Assembly: GCA_008973525.1 (NCBI GenBank)
Contig: WACJ01000248.1
Span: 248,001-312,000, forward strand
Length of the DNA stretch: 64,000 bases
From: Stenopsyche tienmushanensis
Taxonomy: Eukaryota; Arthropoda; Insecta; Trichoptera; Stenopsychidae
Direction of reading: 5' to 3'
Below the pieces are notes generated by a model, which was not told where the DNA came from, made no database searches, and saw nothing but the letters and a program-made list of their open reading frames with translations. The translations under genes and the position numbers were made by a program. Of the stretch, positions 1 to 11,091 are shown piece after piece (within the stretch, counting starts at the first letter, position 1; each line of letters opens with the position of its first letter).

Positions 1-847
1 AGTCGTTAATTTTAAATTTGCCGCCATATTCAACATTAAAATTATTGATTATGATCATATTTGTATGTATTGGTCTTGCAATAGACTATTAGTATAAATA
101 ATCTCAATCATTTTTTAATTATTTAGTCTGCAAATTTGAGAAACGTATTTTACTCGGATTGCTCAAAAAAAAGGGCGTTACAATGCACTGATTGGTCATT
201 CAAAATTAAATCAGATAATTCGATTTTAAAAAATAATAATTGATTGACACACGAAAATGGATCTTAGCGCAACTAAGTTTCGAGTGCTTATAAAAAAAAT
301 TGCTTATTTGCTACGATTGAAACCAAATTCAAAATAGAGCGCTCTGAGTGGTCAATAAATACGCTGGATAAAATCGAAAGCAATTTTAGGACTCTCTAAT
401 TGGCCGAGTATATTCGAAATTGATTAAATCGGATTTAATTGGTTTAAAGTAAAATGCGAACAATTTATTGACGATAATGTCAATTAAATCGTGATATAAC
501 TGTAAAAATAATGATTTAATAAATCACAACTTAACCTAAAATTTTTAAACCCTTTCATCGGATTTATTTTTGACACATATACGATATATTATGCATACAT
601 TTAGTGTTAAATATCATAGTAGTATTTATATTTTGTGAAATATGCATTCAAATTGATATTTTAAGGCTTCCTGGACCAAATGTGCGTTGCACCATCACAA
701 AATTTGAGTACATATCCGCATTCAAAAAACATTGATATTACAACAGCTTTTGTGTAGCAATGATGGCAACACTTTATATTTTTTAACGTGTTGCATATCA
801 ACTTTTCCCCAAAAATATTTTAAAATGTTGCAATGATTTAAACTCAC
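1..847. other. Non-coding, probable intron 1 of the partial takeout-like gene
   Basis: No coding exon was recognised on either strand. The stretch follows the splice donor of the 848-920 signal-peptide exon on the minus strand, so it is most likely intron. I looked for the second exon of the family, which starts with a TTCAAAATCTGC-like sequence, and did not see it here. Confidence 0.5.
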
Positions 848-920
848 GTATGTTGGCTGCATTCGCCACCGTTGAAAACGAGGCGATGATGGCAAAAAAT
901 GGCAACACTCTCATTTTCAT
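848..920 (-). CDS. Takeout/JHBP-like gene, exon 1 only (partial, leaves window)
   Basis: Signal-peptide exon of a fifth member of the array. It starts at the ATG complementary to 918-920 and encodes MKMRVLPFFAII followed by a hydrophobic stretch ending ANAANI. It stops after one base of the next codon at a GTGAGT donor. The exon is 73 nt, exactly the length of exon 1 in the genes at 14293, 21662 and 25257, ends in the same phase, and opens with the same Met-Lys-Met as those genes. Strand and spacing also fit. The remaining exons must lie to the left of the window. A longer reading frame runs upstream to 1028, but the family comparison favours this start. That it is an expressed gene and not a stranded exon is inference. 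Confidence 0.72.
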
Positions 921-1254
921 CGACGTTGTTGTTGAACTACGTCCGACCGGTTGAAGAATGAGATTGTGACTCCCGGCACTGAGTGTGGACTCCCAAGTCA
1001 CTTTTACGACCCACTGCCGTTGTCGCAATAGCGAAACAGTGTCAATCCATACACGGAGACATTCACGTGCTCAAGAAGTAAACAAATAATTGGATTATAG
1101 TTTTCGGGACCGATTAAGGTATGATAAAATTTTTAATGTCTTAATTTTATACGTGCTTCGTAGCGAATTCGATAAATGATCCTTGGACTGACGAAAAGGA
1201 ACGAGCCTAGAAGATTAAACAGGTATTCAAGTAAGGTTAATAGTCAGCCTATTA
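921..1254. other. Upstream flank of the partial takeout-like gene
   Basis: Nothing recognised apart from its position immediately 5' of the 848-920 exon, where leader and promoter would be expected. The TATA box and leader exon shared by genes 2-4 were not found here. Confidence 0.3.
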
Positions 1255-3090
1255 CCTAATGAATACAATGACATTCATGCTTATTATAAAATATTTGTTT
1301 GTTAATCTTTATCAAAATATTTCACGTAAGATGAGTATTATAAACTTAAAAAAAAATACCTGTCTAAGTAAGAAAAACACAGCCTTTAAAAATAATCCAT
1401 CTCCATCAAACGATAATGCAAATGAATTATTAATAGTGGACAAACTATCATTAAATAGATCCACATCTAAGCCATTGTAGAAGCCGCACACTCGGACGAT
1501 ATATGAATTTTGACGATAGTCAGTGGAAAAAATGGGAATATGCAAAAGGGGTCATCTACGTCTGGAGCGATTAGGAACAGACAATGAAAACTTGTTGACA
1601 ATCGTTAACGCCTTTTAGAAGTTTTGAGGGAAAGATTATATCATCTACGTTGCGTCAAAAATATAAGGGAAGAATATGGAACCTACGATATCTAGATAAT
1701 CTAGATACATAGTTGACATCTATTGAGTTACATTTAAATGAGAGATATCGTAAAAAACGTTTTTGAATCATTTCAATACGATCCCTATAAATTAAGAAAT
1801 GAGGATTCCAGATTTGGCTTGCAAACTCGAGATGACTTCTTACGTAAGCACAATATAAAATTTTGATGGTTTTGATTGACCGAAATTCTTTGGAACGTCT
1901 GATAATAAGCCCAAATGATCTAGACGTCTTAGCAACGATTTGATCAATGTGCTTATCAAAGAGAATGTTACTGTCATGGATAACACCCAAATCTTTAAAA
2001 GAGTATACTCTTAGGACAGCCTGATTATTGATAAAATATACCGAGATTGGATTTTTTTTTTCATTAAGAATTAATTTATTTATTCGGCAGTATTCCACAT
2101 GTCTGTCTAAATCATCTTAGAAAGTTGTGATATCGGAGATAGATTCGACGGTTTTAATAATTTTCATGTCGTCAGCAAACAAGAGATACTTTGAGTACCT
2201 GAAGCAATCTCCAATGTCATTGATGAAAACCTGCTTTGAAAAGTTTCTGAAGCAGGATAACATGATCGAAAGCCTTGCTGATATCCGTGAACACTACGTC
2301 AATAACACCTCCATTATCCATGGTCTCGGTGATAAATTCATTAGAGAGATTCAGGTTGGTGACTGTTGATTTACACTTGAGAAAACTATGTTGGAATGGG
2401 TTTAAATATTTTTTAAAAACAGCATATAACTGTTCATAAATGACACTTTCAAAGACTTTAGCAAAGATGCACAACTTATAAATTGGCCTATAGTTCACAA
2501 TAAGGTTCTTAGATCCATTTTTATGAACAGGACTTACATATGCCGATTTCCATATGCATGGCATGGATCCTTCACATAGCGATCGTCTAAAGATTAAAGT
2601 AAGAGGGTAGGTTAATTCATGCGAGCATTTTACAATGAAGAGCGGAGAAAAAGCGTCAGGCTCTGCTGCAATGGGGAAAAACATAGTTATCATTTATGAT
2701 ATATATGGCCTCATTCACATCGATGTCTTTGATATTATCCAAAATCAGGACACTGGTAGTATGTACATACAAAAATTTTGAATGAAAATAATAAGCAAAC
2801 ATTTCACAAATGATATAATCAGAATCCGCAGTAACATCATTGAGATGCATACAAGAAGGCTAACACTAGAATTTTTTTTAGGACCATCTTTTGGGTTGTT
2901 GGGAATAGATGACTCGATGTTATTGATATAATTTCGGTCATATTTACGCTCGAGGTGTTTAAATCGTTGTTTGAGAAGTTTGAATGTTGAATAATCGGAT
3001 TGATTTTTATAAATTTTAAACTTTTTATGATATTTATATTTTATTATTTTATGTAACAGATGTTTAAGGGTAACATATCAAACACTACAG
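1255..3090 (-). mobile_element. LINE (Jockey/CR1-like) reverse transcriptase remnant
   Basis: Minus-strand non-LTR retrotransposon broken by stops and frameshifts. Reading 5' to 3': about 2870-3080 encodes the Lys-rich linker between endonuclease and RT; 2217-2850 holds early RT motifs including YRPI and FTDISKAFDHV; about 2127-2195 holds the catalytic FADD box; 1655-2098 holds the KDLGV motif and the thumb region with YCAYVRSHLEFA; 1312-1545 holds the C-terminus, with RQNSYIVRVCGFYN. Order and orientation are those of one element. No intact frame and no clear 3' tail are visible, so it is dead. The C-terminal part reappears on the plus strand at 10476-10735. The clade is inferred from motif style. 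Confidence 0.85.
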
Positions 3091-3360
3091 CAAACAATCG
3101 AGGAGTTATCGCAAAGATTGGGACAATTTAAAACTAATCGGTGAAATGAATAGGATGGTAAGATAAAACGATAAAAGTAGAAAACGATTAAAAAATGCAG
3201 CTCAAGTAGAAATGCATTCTAATAGATTTTTTTTTACTTCGTCGAAAAATTTCTACAAAAAAGAGATCAAAGGACTGACAAAATTATGACAAAATGTGTT
3301 AAATTATGAAGAATTTATTAATAATAAATTTGAACATTTTTTGCACTTTGGTCTCCTTAA

Positions 3361-5579
3361 CGCTTTCGCGCGCGGTATCGTCATTTTAATTGGTTTCGTG
3401 AATCCGATTGCCGACAATATTCATGAATACCGATTAGTGCTTATAAGCAATCGCCAAAACAAACAATGAGTCAGTTATTCTGTTTCGTGTTTGCCTCTTG
3501 ATTTCACTAATCGTTGTTATTGATAACATTCCAGCGATAAGACCGAAGTTTTATCGCCGTCGAACCATTCATCATTAAATTAATTGATCCACACGTTTTT
3601 TTAATATGTTCTTTACACTTTTCAGTGATTTTCAACCATTGTATTTTCTTTAATAATAAAACTATTTAAACCATCGCTAATACACACAATGAAAGGTCGA
3701 TCGTTTTGTCTCGTGTTATTGTATTAGAGTAACGGGAGTCGAAAGCACACAAGCAGAGCAGGATTTTTTTGGGCAGGTTTGGCATCTCCATGAAGTCTCA
3801 GTGCGTTTATTATTTTTTGAACACCACCTGCAGCGCAAATAACATATTTTCTTTTTATAATTTTTTGGAATAGGATTTTTTTCCAAAAAAATGACTAGAG
3901 TATTGCCTATTGTTGGAGTAGGTGTGACAGTTACCAATTCTCTACCATCTGTTATATGGGCAATACATAATAAGGATTCTATTAAATTGTCTCTAAATTG
4001 TAGAAAACTTATCACCTTTTCCATTTTAATGCGGTATAAAATCCACGCATTAAATACTGACATGTCTAACAAATGGAATATAATTTTTTTATACCACCGA
4101 ATTGTTTTTCGGGGACAAGAATAGTATGCTATGAGTTGGCCTGACCTGTCAACACCACCCATAAATTTATTGTATTCCACAGCTTCAATGGGCTTTATTT
4201 TTATGATTCCATATCTGTTAGTTTTTTCGATGAGCTGAGGGTGATATTTGGTTGTAATGCTTAATACGTCTCTAGTATCGTGCCATTTTGAAATATATAT
4301 ATTATTTTTTCTTAACCATATGTGTTCTCCCTTTTTAACCTTCTTCTTTGTTATTTCTGCTGGATTTCCTCTTCTATTTGCACGCAATGTCCCTGTTGTA
4401 TGCGTCCTTTTTTCTAATAGTTTAGTAGATAATGAAATGTTATTAAAAAAAAATGTCCATAAAAACATGATGACCTTTGTGGAGAAATGGATTCATCAAT
4501 TTAAGTACGATCATCAATCAAAGGCATCAATTTTGGTTCCTCTAGGTTCGTTATCAAATAACCTTCCTCTATAGATTTCTAGATTATGGATGTATCCATT
4601 TGGGGAACACAATTTATAAAATTTGATGCCATACTTAGCTTTCTTCCCTTTCGTGTTTTGCCGTAACCACAGTCGCCCTCGACGAAGAAGAGATTCATCT
4701 AAAGAAATTTCTTCCGATGGAGAATATATATTTTGAAAATTCGAAACAACGATGTCAACAGTGAGCTTATTTTTGACATCCTGTCATTGTTATTTATCGT
4801 GCAATTTAAACATCTCAATATTTTTTCGAATCTTCTACTCGACATAATATAAGAAAATATTGGATGATAATACAATGAAGCTCGTGAAAACATTTTTCTT
4901 AGTGTTGGAAAGCCTATATGCCCACCGAGCAGACACAGTCCAAAAATTTTTTCCAATTCCATATAATTTATTTCATTGAATTTGGTCACCATGCAGTATC
5001 TTGTTTTTGGTAAATTGTAAAAGTAAACTTTTTACCATAAGCATTCGTACATTTTATCAACAATTTATTAACTTCCCCAGTCCAAATACGTCAGTAAAAA
5101 ATTCTATAGGTGTATCTCCAATATCTTTTTTTATTCCTGAAGATGTAAAATCAAAACCAAAATCTGGTATGAGAATATTTGACCGGACCGGGCATGGTGT
5201 TGATCGGACCTTATGATCCGCGAAAAAAAATTGTATTTACGTAAAAATATTTTGGGAATAAACATTATTTTATGTGATTTTGCCGAAATTGGTAATCCGA
5301 AACGTAAGTACATAATACTTTTACGTGGGCGATTTTCATAAAATGTATCTACTCCAAGTCGGTGCATCACAAAAATCGAATTATTAACCAAAATGAATTT
5401 ATCTTACTCGGAAAAGTTTGGGAGTGTTTGATCCATGTTTTGTAAATGGTTTGTTATTGTGTCCCTGAAGGCGGCAGGCATAGGACTAATCCGGCGCGAG
5501 AGGTTTAGGTTGAGCGAGCTTTATTTGCACTCATGTGCTGCAGCGACGAACGGAGTGACGATATGCGCGCAGGAAAGCG
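3361..5579 (-). mobile_element. piggyBac-type DNA transposon, TTAA-flanked, transposase broken
   Basis: Both ends are flanked by TTAA (3357-3360 and 5580-5583). The inward termini match as inverted repeats: CGCTTTCGCGCGCGGTATCG on the left, and CGCTTTCCTGCGCGCATATC read from the right end. The minus strand encodes a piggyBac transposase in pieces: N-terminal part at about 4990-5160, the LEKIFGLCLLGG region at 4699-4992, the SLDESLLRRGRLW region at about 4530-4740, and 3716-4468 carrying NKFMGGVDRSGQ and the C-terminal Cys-rich domain (CRWCSKNN..C..CPKKSCSACV). Stops and frameshifts separate the pieces. TTAA target sites are the hallmark of the superfamily. Confidence 0.9.
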
Positions 5580-5841
5580 TTAATATTTCACGTAAGATAA
5601 TCATTAAATTGGACTTTATCTAATGGTAATAAAAAAAAAAAAAAGACAATTATCGGATTTCATAAAGCACAAGTTTGCTTCTGTTTATATGCACATACAA
5701 ATAGTAATTTTAGAAATGAAATAGAGAATTTCCATTTCTTGAGAAATAAAAATCATCGAGAAATCAGAACCCCTATATATGTCTATCGTCATATCAAATT
5801 TCATTTGAATAAATAATGTCAATTAACATCTGAACACAGGG

Positions 5842-5847
5842 TTTATT
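5842..5847 (-). terminator. Candidate poly(A) signal of takeout-like gene 1
   Basis: AATAAA on the minus strand about 50 nt after the stop codon at 5896. Confidence 0.5.
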
Positions 5848-5895
5848 AGAATAAATTGATATTTGCTATTATAATTAAGTTAATCCACAATACAA

Positions 5896-8800
5896 TTAAA
5901 ACGACGTAGGGAATAATTCATTGTAGGGTATTTTGGAGAATATACTGTTGCACATTTTGATTCCATTTTTGCTCCATGTCAATTCAACAACCGGTAAAAG
6001 CTCCTGATACAATGACCTCCAATAAGTGTTAATAAATCCTTTGACGAATTGATCTGAAAAAAAAATCACAAACCATTAAATATTTTATAAAATCCGCCAT
6101 GCCAAATGTTATCAATTTAATCAGCCATTATTTATCGTCGCACATCACTCAAATTTTTGTTTCTCAACGTTTCGAATTTAATCGCATTTTTTGAAATAAC
6201 AACTCTTTTTGCAAATTATAATTTCGCTATTCACTCATAGATTCCCTTCTCTCCTACCTTTCTAAATAATCCTATCCTTCTCTTACCACGTGTGGAAGGC
6301 AACGAGAAACCACCACATTAAATCATTTTCTTCACATCAAGAAGAAAAAAATAAGGAGCGATAGTTTTGTAATGTTTTTTTGTTATACGCTTTGAAACGG
6401 TCATTGATCAAAAGCTATTCTGACCGGTTTTGCCGTCTGAGTGTGTAAAATTTTCGCAGAAAAAACCTCAAAATGGAAACAGATTCGACATTTGCTCTCC
6501 TTTATTTTTAAAAAAAGGCGAATCTGCCTCTAGTGTCTAGCGTAAAATCATTTGTGGTTTGCCAAATTTCGATCGGATAATTTTTCATCGCTGGATGAAT
6601 CAGATAGTGGGAGGCCTAAAACACTAGATAGCGACGTTCTACGGGATTTTATGGAGACAAATCCAGGTATTTCTGTTGATGAGTTGAGTATTGATATTTG
6701 TTGGCGATCAAACTCGTCCAGAAATCATCAATAAGTACAACGTCATCTTGCACCACGACAACGCCCGACCCCATTCAGCGAAAAAATAGGAACGTTAATT
6801 GAATTCCACCTATAAAACGTGCCGTTTTTTTAGCACTATTGATATCTTCAGTTTGGATGATGGCATTGACTCCACTGAATATCTTACGCGCTACGCGAAT
6901 GTGCTCTTCGGATACTTGTTGGATATTTCAAGGTCTCAAAGCAAGCAAGTTTATGTTATGGAATGAGCGCATCTATTAATACTTAATGAATATATAATAG
7001 ATTTATTTTTAATATCTTTGTAGATCAAATCATGACTTAAATAGGTCACCATTTTTTCAAAGCTCTTCGTTGAGGCAAACCATAGATATTACTCCGTGTT
7101 TACAAGATACATACACTTATATGATTTATATTATATGATATTAGAACTTACCAATTTCAGGATTATTTTTAAATACCACAGGTAGATTGATCTTCAAATT
7201 TCCGACTTCGGGTCTCATGAAAAACTTTTTGACCTTCATGTATGAAACGCCATCGCGTAACTCAGTCTCACCAGATATCTTCCACGTCCATGTTAAACCA
7301 GCTATGTTTTACAGTAAAAACATTAATATTTAACCCACAATCAATATATTAGCTTGAAATACTCACTCATAGTGGTGTTATAATATCCTTTTAAGGCTAC
7401 CAGGATAGAACTGAGACGTCCTTCTCCATTAAAATAGCCATCAATGAATATAGAATCATTGGACATGTCGACTTCAAGTTCCATAAAATTGTCTTCTATA
7501 TCCGCTCTGTTCGAAATTATTAATATAAAATGCCGTTGCATAATGAGTAATGTTTTTATCTATTGATTGATATCATATTTTTAATTACCTCACATTAATA
7601 ACTTTTGATTTGGATGTTCCATAAGTTTTGATATTTTTGAGAATAAATCTACCAGAAATCTATACAAAAATCACATTATTATTATAAAAATAGCCGTTAA
7701 AGATCTAGGTAAAAATTGACAGTGATGATTTATAGATGACTAAATAAAAATTCAAAATACCTGATTTCGTTTGATGTCGATCTTTTGTTCCTTTTGGCTG
7801 TATGGATCAAGTGGCACGACATTCAAATATCCATCTTTATATCCATCTGCAAGTGCTGGTAAAGCTGCTTGAATGCTTTCTTTTAAGCACTTATTGAGAT
7901 TCGGATCATCTCTACTGCAGATTTTAAAGGATGAGGCTGAAAAATATTGTTCATGAAACTCATTAATAATGGAAATATTAGGAGGATGCGAAAATATTCG
8001 AATATTTAGTAAAAAACGATCAAATTTATTAACAATAAAAAATATAAACACATCTATCCATCGCTTTTGCAGTCCTTTGATCCTTTTTTTGTGAAAAATT
8101 TCCGGCGTAGAAGCAAAAAACGATTTTAAATCCATTTCCACATGAGCTGCATTTTTGAATATTTTGGTCTCAGACTATGTTCGATGGACCTGAAAAGATG
8201 GTGATCCATCGGGACGAGGTTCAGTAAATAATGATGTACACAAACTTCCCATTTTAATGCCTGTATTTTATCTACTGTCAATTTTCTTTTATGAGGGTGG
8301 CGCAGCTTTTCCCGGTTTCATTAATTCATAATGAATTCCCCGCATATCGCATAATGTATACAAAATAACCTTTTTTATATTCAATTCAGGCATGTGTTTC
8401 ATTACTCGTTTTTATTGTCTTCGATGAAGGCATGTGGTACCCATCCTACTCCATAGCACACATCCTCTTCGTTTTCCCGATGAGTTTTAAATGTATTTGC
8501 AGTATTTGTGATAAAATTCCTTTTATAGTTTCTGGATTCAGCAAGCTTCTTATTTTTTACTAGTAATTATATTACATTGAAATTTACCTCGAAATATATA
8601 AAGGTTGATGTTGATTATATAAACTAGTTTTACACTTTCGGAACCAGTACGATAATGCATTGATGAATTTATGTAGAACATAGATAAAATACATATTACA
8701 CACTTTAGTTTTTCCACTATTTGACTCAAATTAATTTAATAAGACAATCATATTATTTCTGTATAAATTGTAAACTGGAAATTGGAATAAATTACAAATA

Positions 8801-9043
8801 TCAAAGGTATAAGACTAGAACCAGTTATAAATGTAGTTCATCAAACACAATTAAAGCCATCCTATTATACGTCAGTACATAGAAAACTAGTTTAACCCAG
8901 ATTATATCAATGTCCTTTTGAGAGACCTTAACTTTAAAAACGAAGATTTTAATAAAAATAAATCTTAACTTACGTATTTGTACTGCTTTTGCGAATGCAA
9001 AAACGATGATGAATAATAGCACTACAAACGATAATGTTGCCAT
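5896..9043 (-). CDS. Takeout/JHBP-like secreted protein, gene 1 (254 aa, 6 exons)
   Basis: Minus-strand gene. Exons 5' to 3': 8974-9043, 7761-7936, 7589-7659, 7367-7506, 7152-7301, 5896-6053; all junctions are GT-AG and the phases join to 255 codons including stop. Exon 1 encodes the signal peptide MATLSFVVLLFIIVFAFAKA. Exon 2 has the family N-terminal cysteine pair (KICSRDDPNLNKCL) and a YKDG..PLDP motif; exon 3 has SGRFILKNIKTYG; exon 4 has GYFNGEGR; exon 5 has DGVSYMKVKKFFMRPEVGN; exon 6 ends with IFSKIPYNELFP, the usual takeout C-terminus. Family members are secreted carriers of small hydrophobic ligands in hemolymph or sensory tissue; the ligand here is unknown. An upstream in-frame ATG at 9112 would bury the signal peptide, so 9043 is preferred. 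It is the most divergent complete copy and lacks the leader arrangement of genes 2-4. Intron 5 holds a mariner remnant. Confidence 0.9.
6440..6830 (+). mobile_element. mariner remnant with internal deletion (in intron 5 of gene 1)
   Basis: Plus strand. 6552-6734 encodes the helix-turn-helix region of a mariner transposase (WFAKFRSDNFSSLDESDSGR, then PGISVDELS). It runs almost directly into the second catalytic block (HHDNARPHSAKK) near 6748-6785. The stretch normally between these motifs is missing, so this is a deletion derivative. Its sequence differs from the mariner family at 26, 42 and 46 kb. Confidence 0.8.
7937..8973. other. Intron 1 of takeout-like gene 1
   Basis: Nothing recognised beyond low-complexity AT-rich intron sequence. 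Confidence 0.5.
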
Positions 9044-9399
9044 CGTCTTTTCTAAGACAATTTTCTTAGATGCGTTCGACCCGTTGAGCAGTTGGTTTCC
9101 AACTACGACCAAAATCTACAACTTGACTTATAAAAGGCTTAACAACTTTTCAATATCGTAGATGAACATTTAAAAGCGTCCTGTCAGTGTTATCAACAAA
9201 AAACCCGTATGCCCTCAGTGCCCATCGAATCCAAGGGCATACTAGTATTGCAATTGTGATTGCAATTTATTGCAATCTTCGTATGGAAAATATATGTGTA
9301 GCTACTGATTTCGAACAACGTTCAATTATTTTAATGAATTAAAAGCATAAAATCAAACCACATGATTGAGATGGATGAAACTTCATATATTTATTGGCT

Positions 9400-9890
9400 T
9401 TAAAAGCGTCTTACAAATATTAAAACATTGTCGGTGGCCTGGACTCTTTCATAGGTCTATAGGCGCCACCACAAGAAGAAGAAGATCCCAAACAACTGAC
9501 GCCATGGACTTGCCTGCAAATGGAACTGTATTCGCCTTCCTTGGAGACGTTTTTTTCCCCTTTATGTTCATTATTTTAACTGTTCGTTTGTCTCAGGTGT
9601 AAAATAATGAACCCATATTTCATCCATAGTTATGAATCGACGCTAAATCTCGGCTTTATTGCTGTGAAACATCGCCAAACACTCAATTGAACTTCGCCAT
9701 TTTTATTCCATTGTCAACAAAGGCGGCTCCTATCTTGCGCACAGCTTTCTCATGCCCAAACTTTTGATCAATATGCGATGTACAGCATTTGAGCAAAAGA
9801 TTGACTGAAGACTAGCTTACTCATTTTCAGGCGACGGTCATCTAATATTATTTTCTTCGCCATTTCTGACGTAATCACCTAATTTGGTAA
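9400..9890 (-). mobile_element. mariner remnant (mellifera-like)
   Basis: On the minus strand, 9600-9890 reads through the mariner linker (DDRRLKMSKL, then the frame-broken equivalent of LCARWVPRLLT) to the MFHSNKAEF and DETW region. 9400-9600 continues with the block corresponding to GKVMASVVWD. Several stops and frameshifts. It lies between gene 1 and the LINE piece at 10.5 kb. Confidence 0.75.
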
Positions 9891-10475
9891 TAATTAATAA
9901 TTGTCACTTTTAAAAGGTAACAAAAATGATTTTTTCCATAGTTGCGAATATTGAAGTATATATTTAAACAAAGCAACATAATTCTATAAAAATAATAGAA
10001 ACGTCGTAACATTAAATTGATTTTTATTTATATGGATTCTTTTCATACTGCACTGCATAAGTGAAGTTTTTGACTTTCATTGCTGATGTGATTTTCTTTT
10101 TTACCTTAGTCAACCGGCTTTCAAACCAGATTCAATTAATATCATCTTCAATGTCACAGTAAACAACTTTGCTACCAAAGAATACTCAATAAGCATATGA
10201 CGATTTATTATTAATTTTTAACATAATTATATTTTTATTAATTTGAACATAACAACAGAAAATTAAACATAGGCCCGCTTGAAAATTAATTTTCATATTA
10301 TATCGATTCTATCGTTCATTTGGACTTATTTCTTCAGACTATGAATCATTTTCTGTCCATTAAATAGAATTGCGAGTGATGATGTAATACTTGATATTAT
10401 TTTTTAAATTGCACGACAAAATGAAACTGAACGCAATATAATATTGAATGCTTATAAAAATGTTTCTTATTCGAT

Positions 10476-10735
10476 ATGAAGCAAGCCATTAATAAAATTT
10501 GTTGTAGGTTCCATATTCTTCCCTTATATTTTCGACGCAACGTAGCTGATATAATCTTTCTATCAAAACTTTTGAAAGGCGTTTTCGATTGTCCGACAAT
10601 CCTAAACAAGTTTTTTCCCATTTTTTCCACTAACTATCGTCAAAATTCATATATCGTCAGAGTGTACGGCTTCTTCAATGGCTTAGATGTGGATGTGGAA
10701 AAAAAACGAAGACCCTTAATATTAATATAATGTAT
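10476..10735 (+). mobile_element. LINE 3'-end fragment
   Basis: Plus-strand copy of the C-terminus of the LINE at 1255-3090. RFHILPLYFRRNVADI and NYRQNSYIVRVYGFFNGLDV match the equivalent positions there with few differences. Only this terminal piece is present, as expected for 5'-truncated insertions. Confidence 0.8.
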
Positions 10736-11010
10736 TACATTACTATACAATTTTAATTTTACATTGTAAATGCAATATTTTTGAATTACTGACTAATTAA
10801 TGGAACTGTAATTGCGTGTATATGTCCTCAACCCCCAACCATATTTTTTTTTTCATTTGCAATTACGCTAATATTATTCCACATGTATTAAAATTCCATA
10901 ATATTTTCTATAAATTATATTTTTAAGGTTTTTTTAAGGTACAAATCCAAACATATTAGTAAGTGTTTTCGATGCTTTTATTTAAAATAATTGAGGCAAT
11001 TTAAATTGTT

Positions 11011-11016
11011 TTTATT
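11011..11016 (-). terminator. Candidate poly(A) signal of gene 2 (shared by genes 2-4)
   Basis: AATAAA on the minus strand about 75 nt after the stop at 11092. The same signal in the same local sequence occurs at 19766-19771 (gene 3) and 23370-23375 (gene 4), 80-125 nt after their stops. Confidence 0.45.
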
Positions 11017-11091
11017 AGTTATGTTAAATTATGGATGTTTCTTGTTTCATTAAGCTCTACTTTTATATTTAAAACTTATATTTCTCAATTA

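Noticed and set aside
1316..5600. ATATTTCACGTAAGAT shared at about 1316 and 5584 next to the LINE and piggyBac
   Set aside because: Too short, and the orientations do not fit a common LINE tail or a target-site duplication.
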